Shown here piece by piece: positions 29,596-40,722 of a stretch of DNA of 64,000 bases. Positions within the stretch are counted from its first letter, which is position 1. Each line of letters starts with the position of its first letter. Source of the stretch: Rosenbergiella metrosideri (lineage in GTDB: Bacteria > Pseudomonadota > Gammaproteobacteria > Enterobacterales > Enterobacteriaceae); NCBI RefSeq assembly GCF_022602565.1, contig NZ_JALBCV010000013.1, positions 1-64,000 on the forward strand. The letters run 5' to 3'. The position numbers were made by a program, and so were the translations under genes. The notes beneath the pieces are model-generated. The model was not told the DNA's origin, searched no databases, and saw nothing but the letters and a program-made list of their open reading frames with translations.

Positions 29596-32500
29596 ATGAT
29601 GGAAATTTTGCGTGGTTCGCCTGCCCTGTCTGCCTTTCGAATTAACAAGCTAGTCACCACTTTTCAAGAACTTCAGTTACCTGTCCGTTCACTCTATGCC
29701 GAATATGTGCACTTTGCTGACGTGACACAACCGTTAACCGATGAGCAAACAACGCGCTTAGAAAAATTATTACGCTATGGTCCGTCATTGGCCGAGCATA
29801 CGCCGCAAGGGCAACTGCTCTTAGTCACCCCACGTCCAGGTACCATCTCTCCATGGTCATCGAAAGCTACCGACATTGCGCATAACTGTGAATTACCGAT
29901 GGTGAAGCGCTTAGAGCGTGGATTAGCTTTCTATCTCGATGCCCCTGAGCTTGATAAAGCACAATTCGAGCAGGTCGCGGCTTTACTGCACGATCGGATG
30001 ATGGAAACCGTCTTTACTGATCTTGCTGACGCAGCACAACTGTTTACTCAACATACGCCGCACCCGCTAACCACCATTGATATTCAACAAGGTGGTCGCC
30101 AAGCGCTCTCTGCAGCGAATGTTCGTTTAGGTCTCGCGCTCGCGGAAGATGAAATTGATTATCTACTCAACGCCTTTACACAGCTGGGAAGAAATCCCAA
30201 TGATGTTGAGTTGTATATGTTTGCTCAAGCTAACTCTGAGCACTGCCGCCATAAAATATTTAATGCGGATTGGGTGATTGATGGCGTCGCGCAACCCAAG
30301 TCGCTGTTTAAAATGATCAAAAATACCTTCGAAACCACGCCAGAGCATGTGCTATCTGCCTATAAAGATAATGCAGCGGTGATGGAAGGTTCTGTTGCAG
30401 GGCGTTTCTACGCAGAAGCAGAGACAGGTCAGTACGATTTCCATCAACAACCTATTCATATCTTAATGAAGGTTGAGACGCACAACCACCCAACCGCAAT
30501 CTCTCCATGGCCAGGTGCCGCAACGGGGTCGGGTGGTGAAATTCGCGATGAAGGTGCAACCGGTCGCGGAGCGAAACCTAAAGCAGGCCTTACCGGATTC
30601 TCGGTATCAAACTTACGTATTCCTGGTTTTGAGCAACCTTGGGAAGAGGATTTTGGTAAACCAGAGCGTATTGTTACCGCACTGGATATCATGCTCGACG
30701 GTCCGCTAGGGGGCGCTGCGTTTAATAACGAATTTGGTCGCCCGGCGCTAAACGGTTACTTCCGGACCTATGAAGAGAAGGTTAGCAGCCATAACGGTGA
30801 TGAGATCCGTGGTTACCATAAACCTATTATGTTGGCGGGTGGCATCGGTAATATCCGTGACGACCATGTTCAAAAGGGTGACATTACCGTTGGTGCAAAA
30901 CTGATTGTTCTTGGCGGCCCGTCGATGAATATCGGTCTGGGCGGCGGGGCAGCTTCCTCGATGGATTCTGGTCAATCTGATGCAGATCTCGATTTTGCTT
31001 CGGTACAGCGAGATAACCCTGAAATGGAACGACGCTGCCAAGAAGTTATCGACCGCTGCTGGCAACGTGGTGAAGAAAACCCCATCCTGTTTATCCATGA
31101 TGTAGGGGCAGGGGGACTTTCGAATGCCATGCCAGAGTTGGTTTCAGACGGGGGACGGGGCGGACGCTTTGATCTCCGTAAAATTCTAAATGATGAGCCG
31201 GGCATGACGCCGTTAGAGATCTGGTGTAATGAATCTCAAGAGCGTTATGTCTTAGCGATCGATACTGATAAATTAGCCGAATTTGATGCCATTTGTCAGC
31301 GCGAGCGCGCACCTTATGCCGTAATCGGTGAAGCGACAGAGCAACAGCACCTGACATTAGAAGATCCGCACTTCGACAACCAACCTATCGACATGCCACT
31401 GGACGTTCTATTGGGTAAAACCCCGAAAATGACCCGTGATGTGCGTCGTCAGCAGGCGAAAGGGGATAGCTTTACTGCCCAAGATATTGACCTGGCTGAA
31501 GCGGTAAAACGCGTTCTTCACCTGCCGGCGGTAGCGGAAAAAACCTTCTTAATCACTATCGGTGACCGGACGGTGACCGGCATGGTGGCGCGTGATCAGA
31601 TGGTGGGACCGTGGCAAATTCCCGTTGCAAACTGTGCCGTGACCACGACGAGTTTGGATAGCTATACGGGTGAGGCGTTTGCCATGGGTGAGCGTGCACC
31701 AGTGGCCTTACTTGATTATGCTGCCTCAGCACGATTAGCGGTGGGCGAAGCATTGACTAACTTAGCTGCTACGGCGATTGGCGATTTAAAACAGATCAAA
31801 CTCTCTGCAAACTGGATGGCTGCAGCGGGCCATCCAGGCGAAGATGCGGGGTTATACGATGCGGTAAAAGCCGTCGGTGAAGAGCTTTGCCCGGCATTGG
31901 GCTTAACTATCCCAGTGGGCAAAGACTCCATGTCGATGAAAACGCGTTGGCAGGAGCAGGGGGAAGACCGTGAGGTTATCTCTCCAATGTCACTTGCAAT
32001 CACGGCCTTTGCGCGCGTCGAGGATGTGCGCTTAACGGTTACCCCGGAACTTAAAACGGATCGTGATAACTTACTGCTACTGGTCGATCTTGGCCAGGGA
32101 CATCAAGCCCTCGGCGCGACAGCGTTGGCACAAGTTTATCGTAAGTTGGGGCAACACCCGGCAGATGTTCGCGATACCGAGAAGCTTCGTGGTTTCTTCA
32201 CTGCTATTCAACAATTAGTCAGTGAGCGAAAACTACTGGCTTACCATGACCGTTCTGACGGGGGGTTATTGGTCACGCTGGCAGAGATGGCCTTCGCTGG
32301 TCATTGCGGTATTAATGCAGATATCAGTACGTTGGGTACTCCACCTGTTGCCGCGTTGTTCAATGAAGAGCTGGGGGCTGTGTTACAAATTGCACGTGAA
32401 GATCTCAATACCGTAAAAGCGGTCTTTACAGAGCAAGGGCTAGATAACGAACTTCATATTATCGGCTCCGCTTGCTCAGGGGACCATTTTACGTTGGTAG

Positions 32501-33486
32501 CCGAAGGGCAACCTGTCTATTCAGAAAAACGCTCACAACTGCGTGAATGGTGGGCGGAAACGACGTGGCAAATGCAGCGTCTGCGTGATAATCCTGCTTG
32601 CGCGGATCAAGAACACCAAGCGAAATTAGATGAGCGCGATCCTGGGCTGAATGTGTCACTGAGCTTCGATCCTAGCGACGATATTGCGGCACCGATGATT
32701 GCTACTGGGGCTCGTCCTGTATTAGCGGTATTACGAGAGCAAGGTGTTAACTCTCACGTAGAAATGGCGGCGGCTTTCCACCGCGCCGGTTTCGACACGC
32801 GCGACGTTCATATGAGCGATTTGCTGGCAGGACGCACCAACCTTGATGGCTTCCATATGCTCGCGGCGTGTGGCGGCTTCTCCTATGGGGATGTGCTCGG
32901 GGCAGGAGAAGGCTGGGCGAAGTCTATCCTGTTCAATCCTCGCGTGCGCGATACCTTTGCCGACTTCTTCAACCGTGACCAAACCTTAGCCCTTGGGGTC
33001 TGTAATGGTTGCCAGATGGTCTCCAACTTACATGAGATCATTCCGGGCAGCGAATTGTGGCCACGTTTCGTTCGCAACCAGTCTGAGCGCTTTGAAGCCC
33101 GTTTCAGTCTGGTCGAAGTGGTCGACAGTCCTTCACTGGTATTAGAGGGAATGGTCGGTTCACGGATGCCTATCGCGGTTTCTCATGGTGAGGGCTTTGT
33201 GGAAGTGCGTAATAACGAACATTTACAGCAACTCGAAAACAGTAAGCTCGCTGCTTTACGTTTTGTGAACAACCAGGGTCAAGTGACAGAACAGTATCCA
33301 GCTAACCCGAATGGCTCGCCGAACGGTATTACGGCGGTGACCAATACCTCAGGGCGTGTCACTATCATGATGCCGCATCCAGAACGTGTGTTCCGTACTG
33401 TCAGCAATTCATGGCACCCGGAAAATTGGGGTGAGGATAGCCCATGGATGCGTCTGTTCAGAAATGCACGTAAACAACTAGGCTAA
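29596..33486 (+). CDS. purL: Phosphoribosylformylglycinamidine synthase
   Basis: Fourth step of purine biosynthesis: ATP- and glutamine-dependent conversion of FGAR to FGAM. This is the large single-chain form (1296 residues, against 1295 in E. coli). An N-terminal PurS-like domain is followed by two AIRS-like halves with [20 protein letters not shown] in the first. A C-terminal glutaminase domain carries the catalytic Cys in GVCNGCQM and the His-Pro-Glu of MPHPERVF. A PurR box precedes it. The glrK-qseG-glrR genes that follow in E. coli are absent. Confidence 0.97.
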   Translation: MMEILRGSPALSAFRINKLVTTFQELQLPVRSLYAEYVHFADVTQPLTDEQTTRLEKLLRYGPSLAEHTPQGQLLLVTPRPGTISPWSSKATDIAHNCELPMVKRLERGLAFYLDAPELDKAQFEQVAALLHDRMMETVFTDLADAAQLFTQHTPHPLTTIDIQQGGRQALSAANVRLGLALAEDEIDYLLNAFTQLGRNPNDVELYMFAQANSEHCRHKIFNADWVIDGVAQPKSLFKMIKNTFETTPEHVLSAYKDNAAVMEGSVAGRFYAEAETGQYDFHQQPIHILMKVETHNHPTAISPWPGAATGSGGEIRDEGATGRGAKPKAGLTGFSVSNLRIPGFEQPWEEDFGKPERIVTALDIMLDGPLGGAAFNNEFGRPALNGYFRTYEEKVSSHNGDEIRGYHKPIMLAGGIGNIRDDHVQKGDITVGAKLIVLGGPSMNIGLGGGAASSMDSGQSDADLDFASVQRDNPEMERRCQEVIDRCWQRGEENPILFIHDVGAGGLSNAMPELVSDGGRGGRFDLRKILNDEPGMTPLEIWCNESQERYVLAIDTDKLAEFDAICQRERAPYAVIGEATEQQHLTLEDPHFDNQPIDMPLDVLLGKTPKMTRDVRRQQAKGDSFTAQDIDLAEAVKRVLHLPAVAEKTFLITIGDRTVTGMVARDQMVGPWQIPVANCAVTTTSLDSYTGEAFAMGERAPVALLDYAASARLAVGEALTNLAATAIGDLKQIKLSANWMAAAGHPGEDAGLYDAVKAVGEELCPALGLTIPVGKDSMSMKTRWQEQGEDREVISPMSLAITAFARVEDVRLTVTPELKTDRDNLLLLVDLGQGHQALGATALAQVYRKLGQHPADVRDTEKLRGFFTAIQQLVSERKLLAYHDRSDGGLLVTLAEMAFAGHCGINADISTLGTPPVAALFNEELGAVLQIAREDLNTVKAVFTEQGLDNELHIIGSACSGDHFTLVAEGQPVYSEKRSQLREWWAETTWQMQRLRDNPACADQEHQAKLDERDPGLNVSLSFDPSDDIAAPMIATGARPVLAVLREQGVNSHVEMAAAFHRAGFDTRDVHMSDLLAGRTNLDGFHMLAACGGFSYGDVLGAGEGWAKSILFNPRVRDTFADFFNRDQTLALGVCNGCQMVSNLHEIIPGSELWPRFVRNQSERFEARFSLVEVVDSPSLVLEGMVGSRMPIAVSHGEGFVEVRNNEHLQQLENSKLAALRFVNNQGQVTEQYPANPNGSPNGITAVTNTSGRVTIMMPHPERVFRTVSNSWHPENWGEDSPWMRLFRNARKQLG

Positions 33487-33610
33487 GTTTATTCTGGAAA
33501 ACTCCTAAAGCGTTGTGGGGCTATTCGCCCTGCAAGGCTTTGTTGTTATGATTCGCTGAATTCATTTACTGTTATGATGATCTTGTGATTCATAAATAAA
33601 AATGATGCCA

Positions 33611-33682
33611 ATAAGGTGCCTTCTGTCCTAGAGTTGATAACGCGTTATCTTATCTGGACATCACAGTCGTGGGGCACCTTAT
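33611..33682 (+). other. Nested hairpin in the purL-glnB gap, possible small RNA or terminator
   Basis: ATAAGGTGCC (33611-33620) and GGCACCTTAT (33673-33682) pair perfectly. Inside them TGTCC pairs with GGACA, and at the centre lies the 14-base palindrome GATAACGCGTTATC (33636-33649). TTTTCTTG follows. The whole 315-base gap 33487-33801 contains no gene. Confidence 0.45.
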
Positions 33683-33792
33683 TTTCTTGTCCAGTGACTT
33701 CCCTGAGCAATTCAGCAATAATACTCGTCTCTTACCCGCATAATGCATTCACCCTATAAGTAGCCCTTGTGTGGCGACGCAACGGATAATAA

Positions 33793-34140
<348 letters not shown>

Positions 34141-34324
34141 TCCTAATTTCCGTCTTAGCAGCGCGAGGAGTAAACATAAATCCTGTTCGTGCTGCTTTGC
34201 TTTATCCCCCCCTGGTACTTTGCATTATCTTTCTCCCTCCCATGTGAAGTATTCTTTGTTTCCTTACCCGCTTTCACATCACCAGATGGCTTACTAGGCG
34301 GTGATATAGATGCTCAGAATGAAA

Positions 34325-34340
34325 AGCCAAACGTTTGCGT
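34325..34340 (-). promoter_or_regulatory. PurR operator upstream of glyA
   Basis: Read on the minus strand the site is ACGCAAACGTTTGGCT, matching the PurR consensus at nearly all positions. It lies 110 bases before glyA, as in E. coli where PurR controls glyA. The rest of 34141-34449 shows no gene. Confidence 0.8.
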
Positions 34341-34449
34341 AAAAAGACAGGCTTCTCTCTACCACCCAGCTTGAAAAGAGTTTACACTAACCGTCATTAC
34401 CCGTTGTCGGGGAATTTTGATGTTAAAAGCAAGCTGAGTGGAGATGGGA

Positions 34450-35703
34450 ATGTTAAAGCGAGAAATGAACATAGCCGATTACGATGCGGCGTTATGGCAG
34501 GCAATGGAGCAGGAGAAAGTGCGTCAGGAAGAGCATATCGAACTGATTGCTTCAGAAAACTACACCAGTCCACGTGTGATGGAAGCGCAAGGATCACAAC
34601 TGACCAATAAGTATGCCGAAGGTTACCCGGGCAAGCGTTACTATGGTGGTTGCGAATACGTTGATATCGTAGAACAACTGGCGATTGACCGTGCAAAAGC
34701 GTTATTCGGTGCAGATTATGCTAACGTTCAGCCTCACTCAGGCTCTCAAGCTAACTTCGGCGTGTTTACCGCCCTGTTAACCCCAGGCGACACTATTCTT
34801 GGTATGAACCTGGCTCATGGCGGTCACCTCACTCACGGTTCTCCCGTTAACCTATCCGGTAAGCTTTATAACGTTATCCCTTACGGCATTGATGAAAGCG
34901 GCAAAATTGATTATGAAGAGCTTGCGGCGCTTGCTCAGCAACACAAGCCTAAAATGATCATTGGCGGATTTTCTGCCTATTCAGGCGTCTGTGATTGGGC
35001 AAAAATGCGTGAAATCGCGGACAGCATCGGCGCATGGTTGTTCGTCGATATGGCACACGTTGCAGGCCTCGTTGCGGCGGATGTCTACCCTAACCCATTA
35101 CCGCATGCTCACGTAGTGACCACAACGACCCACAAAACCTTAGCCGGTCCACGCGGTGGCTTAATCTTGGCTCAAGGCGGTGATGAAGATCTTTATAAGA
35201 AATTGAACTCTGCCGTATTCCCTGGCGGTCAGGGCGGTCCATTGATGCATGTTATCGCGGGTAAAGCGGTAGCTTTCAAAGAAGCGATGGAACCCGAGTT
35301 CAAAACTTACCAACAGCAAGTTGCTAAGAACGCTAAAGCGATGGTAGAGGTTCTGCTTGAGCGTGGCTATAACATCGTCTCGGGCGGGACGCATAACCAC
35401 CTGTTCTTATTGGACTTGGTTGAGAAGAATATTACCGGCAAAGAAGCCGATGCCGCGCTAGGCAGCGCGAATATTACGGTCAATAAAAACAGCGTACCGA
35501 ACGATCCGAAAAGCCCGTTCGTCACTTCTGGCATCCGCATCGGTACTCCAGCGGTAACGCGTCGTGGCTTTAAAGAAGCTGAAGTTCGCGAGCTGGCAGG
35601 ATGGATTGCCGACGTTTTGGATAATATCAACGATGCGGCGACGATTGAACGCGTGAAAGGCCAAGTGCTGGCGCTTTGCGCTCGCTTCCCTGTTTACGCT
35701 TAA
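34450..35703 (+). CDS. glyA: Serine hydroxymethyltransferase
   Basis: PLP enzyme that converts serine and tetrahydrofolate to glycine and methylene-tetrahydrofolate, the main one-carbon source for purines. The PLP-binding Lys lies in [27 protein letters not shown] and [15 protein letters not shown] are conserved. The ATG at 34450 ([12 protein letters not shown]) is preceded by GGGA and gives 417 residues, identical in length to E. coli. A strong bidirectional terminator follows. hmp, next to it in E. coli, is absent. Confidence 0.97.
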   Translation: MLKREMNIADYDAALWQAMEQEKVRQEEHIELIASENYTSPRVMEAQGSQLTNKYAEGYPGKRYYGGCEYVDIVEQLAIDRAKALFGADYANVQPHSGSQANFGVFTALLTPGDTILGMNLAHGGHLTHGSPVNLSGKLYNVIPYGIDESGKIDYEELAALAQQHKPKMIIGGFSAYSGVCDWAKMREIADSIGAWLFVDMAHVAGLVAADVYPNPLPHAHVVTTTTHKTLAGPRGGLILAQGGDEDLYKKLNSAVFPGGQGGPLMHVIAGKAVAFKEAMEPEFKTYQQQVAKNAKAMVEVLLERGYNIVSGGTHNHLFLLDLVEKNITGKEADAALGSANITVNKNSVPNDPKSPFVTSGIRIGTPAVTRRGFKEAEVRELAGWIADVLDNINDAATIERVKGQVLALCARFPVYA

Positions 35704-35715
35704 GAGAGCGAAGCA

Positions 35716-35756
35716 ATAAAAAAGCCGCGATAGGTCACTATCGCGGCTTTTCTTTA
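35716..35756. terminator. Bidirectional terminator between glyA and suhB
   Basis: AAAGCCGCGATAG (35721-35733) and CTATCGCGGCTTT (35738-35750) form a 13-bp perfect stem with A-rich and T-rich flanks, suited to both convergent genes. Confidence 0.9.
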
Positions 35757-35766
35757 TTTAGAAGAG

Positions 35767-36570
35767 TTAGCGTTTTAACGCATCGCTCAGTTGGTCGCGC
35801 ATAACCGCTAACATTTCACGTACAACACGTGAGTTACCCGCTACGATGTTACCTGATTGCAGATAACCATGGCCGCCAGTGAAATCAGTCACTAAGCTAC
35901 CCGCTTCGCGAACCAGCAGTTCACCTGCTGCGAAATCCCAAGGTTTCAAACCAATTTCAAAATAGCCATCGGTACGACCTGCTGCCACATAGGCTAAATC
36001 CAAAGCGGCTGAACCGGTACGACGGAAATCGGCACACTTAGTGAATAATGCGGTGACCACGTTCAGGTAACTGGCTGAATGCTGCTTCGCTTTAAATGGG
36101 AAACCTGTTGCGATAATCGTACCGTCTAAATCGCGTGCAGTGCTGCCACGTAAGCGGTAACCATTAAGCTGTGCGCCTTGGCCACGAACCGCGGTGAAGA
36201 GTTCGTTACGCATTGGATCATAAACTACAGCCACTTCAGTACGGCCTTTGATACGCACGGCGATGGAAACAGAGAAGTGTGGGAAACGTTTAATGAAGTT
36301 ACTGGTGCCATCCAGGGGATCGATAACCCATTGTATGTCCTTATCTTCACCACCTAAATCTCCGCTTTCTTCCGTCACAATACTGTGTTGCGGATAAGAT
36401 TTACGGATAACTTCGATAATTAAACGCTCGGCGTCACGGTCAACGTTGGTGACAAAATCGTTGGTGCCTTTTTGATTCGTTTCTACTGCGTCAGGCGTTT
36501 CATAATTTTTGGCGATAAGATTGCCGGCCTTGCGCGCTGCGCGCACGGCGATGTTCAGCATCGGATGCAT
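35767..36570 (-). CDS. suhB: Inositol-1-monophosphatase / NusG-associated factor SuhB
   Basis: Mg-dependent phosphatase fold. In E. coli SuhB also joins the rRNA antitermination complex. Metal-binding motifs: EESG near residue 68, WVIDPLDGTSNFIKRFP, and KPWDFAAGELLVREAG. 267 residues, as in E. coli. Divergent from trmJ; convergent with glyA across the shared terminator. Confidence 0.95.
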   Translation of the reverse strand: MHPMLNIAVRAARKAGNLIAKNYETPDAVETNQKGTNDFVTNVDRDAERLIIEVIRKSYPQHSIVTEESGDLGGEDKDIQWVIDPLDGTSNFIKRFPHFSVSIAVRIKGRTEVAVVYDPMRNELFTAVRGQGAQLNGYRLRGSTARDLDGTIIATGFPFKAKQHSASYLNVVTALFTKCADFRRTGSAALDLAYVAAGRTDGYFEIGLKPWDFAAGELLVREAGSLVTDFTGGHGYLQSGNIVAGNSRVVREMLAVMRDQLSDALKR

Positions 36571-36694
36571 CGGTTATTCCCACTGGATGTTAAAGAACGA
36601 AAAATCGCGGGCAGTATAGCAGGAGGTTAAATAAAAGTCTTAGTTTATGTTAGTATCCCATCATTATTTTCTTTTGGCGACATGAATCCTGCTT

Positions 36695-37429
36695 ATGTTA
36701 CAGAATATACGAATTGTCTTGGTTGAAACTTCTCACACCGGGAATATGGGCTCAGTCGCCCGTGCCATGAAAACGATGGGCCTTTCTAACCTTTATCTGG
36801 TCAACCCATTGCTTAAACCTGACTCGCAAGCGATCTCTCTAGCTGCCGGTGCTAGCGATCTGATCGGCAACGCTACCATTGTCGACACGCTCGATGAAGC
36901 GATCTCAGGGTGTAGCTTAGTGGTTGGGACCAGTGCACGCTCTCGTTCACTGCCTTGGCCGATGCTGGATGCCCGTGAGTGCGGGATGAAAAGCGTTGAA
37001 GAGGGACAGCAAGCGCCGGTCGCGTTGGTTTTTGGGCGCGAGCGCGTGGGCTTAACTAACGACGAGCTACAAAAATGCCACTATCACGTTGCCATCCCCG
37101 CGAACCCTGATTACAGCTCATTAAACCTCGCCATGGCTGTACAAATTATCGCTTACGAAGTTCGCATGGCATGGCTGGCAAGTGAACAGTCTCCGGCAGC
37201 GCCGCAAACGGAAGAGTCACCTTACCCGCTTGTGGATGATTTAGAGCGCTTCTATCAGCATATGGAAGGAATGATGCTGGAAAGTGGCTTTATTCGTCAG
37301 GGCAACCCTAGCCAAGTCATGAGTAAACTTCGCCGTCTTTTTACCCGTGCACGACCTGAACGGGATGAATTGAACATCCTGCGTGGAATGCTTTCTTCCT
37401 TTCAAAAGGGTGAAAAGCCTAAAGGTTAG
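36695..37429 (+). CDS. trmJ: tRNA (cytidine/uridine-2'-O-)-methyltransferase TrmJ
   Basis: SPOUT-class methyltransferase that modifies the ribose at position 32 of several tRNAs. The trefoil-knot segments [34 protein letters not shown] and [13 protein letters not shown] are conserved. 244 residues. It lies upstream of iscR, as in E. coli. Confidence 0.94.
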   Translation: MLQNIRIVLVETSHTGNMGSVARAMKTMGLSNLYLVNPLLKPDSQAISLAAGASDLIGNATIVDTLDEAISGCSLVVGTSARSRSLPWPMLDARECGMKSVEEGQQAPVALVFGRERVGLTNDELQKCHYHVAIPANPDYSSLNLAMAVQIIAYEVRMAWLASEQSPAAPQTEESPYPLVDDLERFYQHMEGMMLESGFIRQGNPSQVMSKLRRLFTRARPERDELNILRGMLSSFQKGEKPKG

Positions 37430-37457
37430 GGGAACGTGATACGCACATTGGGTTAAA

Positions 37458-37491
37458 TACCTGAGTAATTTAGTCAGGTAAATAGTTGACC
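37458..37491 (+). promoter_or_regulatory. IscR-type operator and -35 box of the isc operon
   Basis: TACCTGA-N9-TCAGGTA (37458-37480) is a near-perfect dyad like E. coli type 1 IscR sites. It is followed by the -35 hexamer TTGACC (37486-37491), and a second half-match, ACTCAGG, lies downstream. Together these fit feedback repression by [2Fe-2S]-IscR. Confidence 0.65.
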
Positions 37492-37569
37492 AAATCACTC
37501 AGGAATGTCAGACTATCAGCATCAATTATTTAACATTCTGACAACTGTGAAAACCGAGGTCGTATCACA

Positions 37570-38079
37570 ATGAGACTGACATCCAAAGGGCGTTACGCAG
37601 TCACCGCTATGTTAGACGTTGCGTTACACTCTCATGAAGGGCCGGTACCGCTGGCGGATATTTCAGAGCGCCAAGGTATTTCGCTCTCTTACTTAGAGCA
37701 GTTGTTCTCGCGTCTGAGAAAACATGAGTTGGTGTCCAGCGTACGCGGACCGGGTGGTGGCTATCTTCTTGCTCAACAAGCCGCTAATATCTCGGTCGGC
37801 ACCGTGATCATGGCGGTAGACGAATCGGTAGACGCGACTAAGTGTCAAGGCAAAGAAGGTTGCCAAGGTGGCGAGCGTTGTTTAACGCACGCATTATGGC
37901 GCGATCTAAGTGATAGAATCAGTGACTTTTTAAATAATATTTCGCTGGCGGAGTTAGTTAACAACCAAGAGATTTTGGATGTTGCTGGACGTCAAGCGAC
38001 TGTTGATAATCGTCGATTTCAGCAATCTGGCCGTATCGCCGAGAAAATCGATGTTAAATTGCGTGCAGTAGGCTCGTAA
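37570..38079 (+). CDS. iscR: Iron-sulfur cluster regulator IscR
   Basis: Rrf2-family winged-helix repressor of the isc operon. 169 residues. The DNA-binding N-terminus ([18 protein letters not shown]) and the three cluster-ligating Cys in [14 protein letters not shown] are present. It probably represses its own operon when its [2Fe-2S] cluster is filled; a matching operator lies upstream. First gene of iscRSUA-hscBA-fdx-iscX. Confidence 0.97.
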   Translation: MRLTSKGRYAVTAMLDVALHSHEGPVPLADISERQGISLSYLEQLFSRLRKHELVSSVRGPGGGYLLAQQAANISVGTVIMAVDESVDATKCQGKEGCQGGERCLTHALWRDLSDRISDFLNNISLAELVNNQEILDVAGRQATVDNRRFQQSGRIAEKIDVKLRAVGS

Positions 38080-38154
38080 TGATTCCATCTTTATCGACTG
38101 TCAATTTTAATAAAATATAACATGCAATGAAGTGATGTACGGAGCTTAAGAGCA

Positions 38155-39369
38155 ATGAAATTACCGATTTATCTCGACTACTCAGCGACGACACCTGTTG
38201 ACGCTCGCGTTGCTGAAAAAATGATGCAATGTATGACCCAAGATGGCAATTTTGGTAACCCCGCATCACGTTCACACCGTTTCGGTTGGCAGGCGGAAGA
38301 GGCGGTTGATATCGCTCGTAACCAAGTTGCTGAACTGATTGGTGCGGACCCGCGTGAAATTGTTTTCACCTCGGGTGCAACCGAATCTGACAACTTAGCC
38401 ATCAAAGGTGCGGCGACGTTCTACCAGAAAAAAGGGAAGCACGTGGTAACGGTTAAGACCGAGCACAAAGCCGTACTGGATACTTGCCGTCAGTTAGAGC
38501 GTGAAGGATTCGAGATTACCTATCTTTCTCCGCAAGCTAACGGTCTTATCACCTTAGAGCAGTTCACTGCTGCACTGCGCGACGATACCGTGCTAGCTTC
38601 TGTGATGCACGTGAATAACGAAATCGGCGTAGTACAAGATATCGCTGGCTTGGGTGAGATTTGCCGCGCTAAAGGGATTATCTTCCACGTCGATGCGACG
38701 CAAAGCGTTGGCAAATTACCGATTGACCTATCAACTCTAAAAGTTGATTTGATGTCTTTCTCTGCACACAAGATCTATGGTCCTAAGGGAATCGGTGGCT
38801 TATATGTACGTCGTAAACCACGCATTCGTTTAGAAGCCCAGATCCATGGCGGCGGTCACGAACGTGGTATGCGTTCCGGTACTCTGCCTGTTCACCAAAT
38901 CGTCGGCATGGGCGAAGCGTATCGTATTGCTAAAGAAGAGATGAGCACTGAAATGGCTCGCCTTAGCAAACTGCGTACCCGTCTGTGGGATGGCCTGAAA
39001 GATATGGAAGAAGTGTATCTGAATGGTGATCTAGAAAATGGTGCGCCAAATATCCTTAATGTCAGCTTCAACTATGTTGAAGGGGAGTCATTAATCATGG
39101 CGCTTAAAGATTTAGCCGTATCGTCCGGTTCAGCTTGTACGTCTGCAAGCTTGGAGCCTTCCTATGTACTGCGTGCATTAGGTATGAACGATGAATTGGC
39201 TCACAGCTCGATTCGTTTCTCTTTAGGGCGCTTTACCACTGAAGAAGAAGTCGATTATGCTATTGATTTATGCCACAAATCTATCGGTCGCCTCCGTGAC
39301 TTATCTCCATTATGGGAGATGTTCAAAGCCGGCGTAGATTTAAATAGCATCGAATGGGCGCACCACTAA
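38155..39369 (+). CDS. iscS: Cysteine desulfurase IscS
   Basis: PLP enzyme that takes sulfur from cysteine and passes it to IscU, TusA and ThiI. The PLP Lys is in [12 protein letters not shown] and the persulfide Cys in [13 protein letters not shown]. 404 residues, as in E. coli. The start [16 protein letters not shown] is universal. Confidence 0.97.
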   Translation: MKLPIYLDYSATTPVDARVAEKMMQCMTQDGNFGNPASRSHRFGWQAEEAVDIARNQVAELIGADPREIVFTSGATESDNLAIKGAATFYQKKGKHVVTVKTEHKAVLDTCRQLEREGFEITYLSPQANGLITLEQFTAALRDDTVLASVMHVNNEIGVVQDIAGLGEICRAKGIIFHVDATQSVGKLPIDLSTLKVDLMSFSAHKIYGPKGIGGLYVRRKPRIRLEAQIHGGGHERGMRSGTLPVHQIVGMGEAYRIAKEEMSTEMARLSKLRTRLWDGLKDMEEVYLNGDLENGAPNILNVSFNYVEGESLIMALKDLAVSSGSACTSASLEPSYVLRALGMNDELAHSSIRFSLGRFTTEEEVDYAIDLCHKSIGRLRDLSPLWEMFKAGVDLNSIEWAHH

Positions 39370-39393
39370 TTTTTTAGATTTTGGAGAAATATC

Positions 39394-39780
39394 ATGGCTT
39401 ATAGCGAAAAAGTAATAGATCACTACGAAAATCCACGTAACGTCGGTTCCTTTGACAATGCTGATCCAAGCGTAGGCAGCGGCATGGTCGGTGCGCCAGC
39501 TTGTGGTGACGTAATGAAACTACAAATCAAAGTTAGCGATACAGGTATCATCGAAGATGCGCGTTTCAAAACCTACGGCTGCGGTTCTGCGATTGCGTCA
39601 AGCTCGCTGATCACCGAGTGGGTAAAAGGCAAATCCCTAGACGAAGCGCAAAGCATTTCTAATATGCAAATCGCTGAAGAATTGGAGCTTCCACCGGTGA
39701 AGATCCACTGTTCGATTCTTGCGGAAGATGCGATTAAAGCGGCTATCGATGACTACAAGAGCAAGAAAACCGCTAAGTAA
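39394..39780 (+). CDS. iscU: Iron-sulfur scaffold IscU
   Basis: Scaffold on which [2Fe-2S] clusters are assembled. Cys ligands lie in GAPACGDVMK, TYGCGSAIASSS and IHCSIL. The LPPVK motif recognised by HscA is present as ELPPVKIH. 128 residues. Confidence 0.97.
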   Translation: MAYSEKVIDHYENPRNVGSFDNADPSVGSGMVGAPACGDVMKLQIKVSDTGIIEDARFKTYGCGSAIASSSLITEWVKGKSLDEAQSISNMQIAEELELPPVKIHCSILAEDAIKAAIDDYKSKKTAK

Positions 39781-39794
39781 GTTAGGGAGTTAAC

Positions 39795-40118
39795 ATGTCA
39801 ATTTCCCTGAGTGATTCAGCGGCAGCTCGAGTGAGCGCCTTCTTAACCAACCGCGGGCAGGGCGTTGGCCTGCGTCTCGCGGTGCGCACCTCAGGGTGCT
39901 CGGGCATGGCTTACGTTCTAGAGTTTGTCGATGAATTACAGCCTGATGATCTTGTCTTCGAAGACAAAGGCGTTAAAGTGATTGTTGACGGTAAAAGTTT
40001 AGTTTACCTCGACGGGACGGAATTGGATTTCGTCAAAGAAGGGCTTAACGAAGGCTTTAAATTCAATAATCCTAATGTCAAAGATGAATGCGGTTGCGGC
40101 GAGAGCTTTAACGTATAA
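39795..40118 (+). CDS. iscA: Iron-sulfur assembly protein IscA
   Basis: A-type carrier protein that delivers clusters, mainly [4Fe-4S], to target proteins. The three conserved Cys are in TSGCSGMAY and DECGCGE at the C-terminus. 107 residues, as in E. coli. A perfect 16-bp stem-loop lies between it and hscB. Confidence 0.96.
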   Translation: MSISLSDSAAARVSAFLTNRGQGVGLRLAVRTSGCSGMAYVLEFVDELQPDDLVFEDKGVKVIVDGKSLVYLDGTELDFVKEGLNEGFKFNNPNVKDECGCGESFNV

Positions 40119-40140
40119 CTTTGATGTCATACACTGATTT

Positions 40141-40174
40141 AACTCATCGCCCCAGCTCGCTGGGGCGATGAGTT
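40141..40174. repeat. Perfect 16-bp stem-loop between iscA and hscB
   Basis: AACTCATCGCCCCAGC (40141-40156) and GCTGGGGCGATGAGTT (40159-40174) are exact inverted copies with a 2-base loop. Only a short T-containing stretch (TGTCTT) follows. It may stabilise or partly terminate the upstream iscRSUA mRNA. Confidence 0.75.
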
Positions 40175-40197
40175 TGTCTTACGCGAACTGATAGCTT

Positions 40198-40713
40198 ATG
40201 AACTTTTTTACGCTGTTTGACCTGCCAGAAAGCTTCACGCTCGACACTTCGTCACTTGCCGAGCGGTATCAAGCTTTGCAACGTCGTTATCACCCCGATA
40301 ACTTTGCCACTCAGCCAGAAGCCGAACGCTTACAGGCCCTCACTACTGCGGCAAATATCAATCAAGGGTATCAAGCCTTACGTAAACCGCTTCCTCGTGC
40401 TGAATATATTCTCTCGCTGCATGGTTATGACATCAATAACGAACAACATACCATGCACGATACTGAGTTTCTGATGGCGCAACTGACGCTCAGAGAAACC
40501 TTGGAAACCATTGAGCAGCAACAGGATAGCGATGCATTAGCAGGATATTTAAGCGATATCAAACAGCAGCATAAATCGTTAATGAGTGTTGTCGCGCAGC
40601 AACTTGCCGATCAACAGTGGCAGCAAGCCGCCGATACAGTCCGTAAACTCCGTTTCTTTACCAGACTCGCCGAGCATGCCGAGGCACTGGAAGAGAAATG
40701 GCTCGATTTTTAA
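40198..40713 (+). CDS. hscB: J-domain co-chaperone HscB
   Basis: Stimulates the HscA ATPase and brings IscU to it. The J-domain with the essential HPD (YHPDNFATQP) is at about residues 30-40, and the C-terminal helical domain binds IscU. 171 residues, as in E. coli. Nine bases separate it from hscA. Confidence 0.95.
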   Translation: MNFFTLFDLPESFTLDTSSLAERYQALQRRYHPDNFATQPEAERLQALTTAANINQGYQALRKPLPRAEYILSLHGYDINNEQHTMHDTEFLMAQLTLRETLETIEQQQDSDALAGYLSDIKQQHKSLMSVVAQQLADQQWQQAADTVRKLRFFTRLAEHAEALEEKWLDF

Positions 40714-40722
40714 GGATACACG

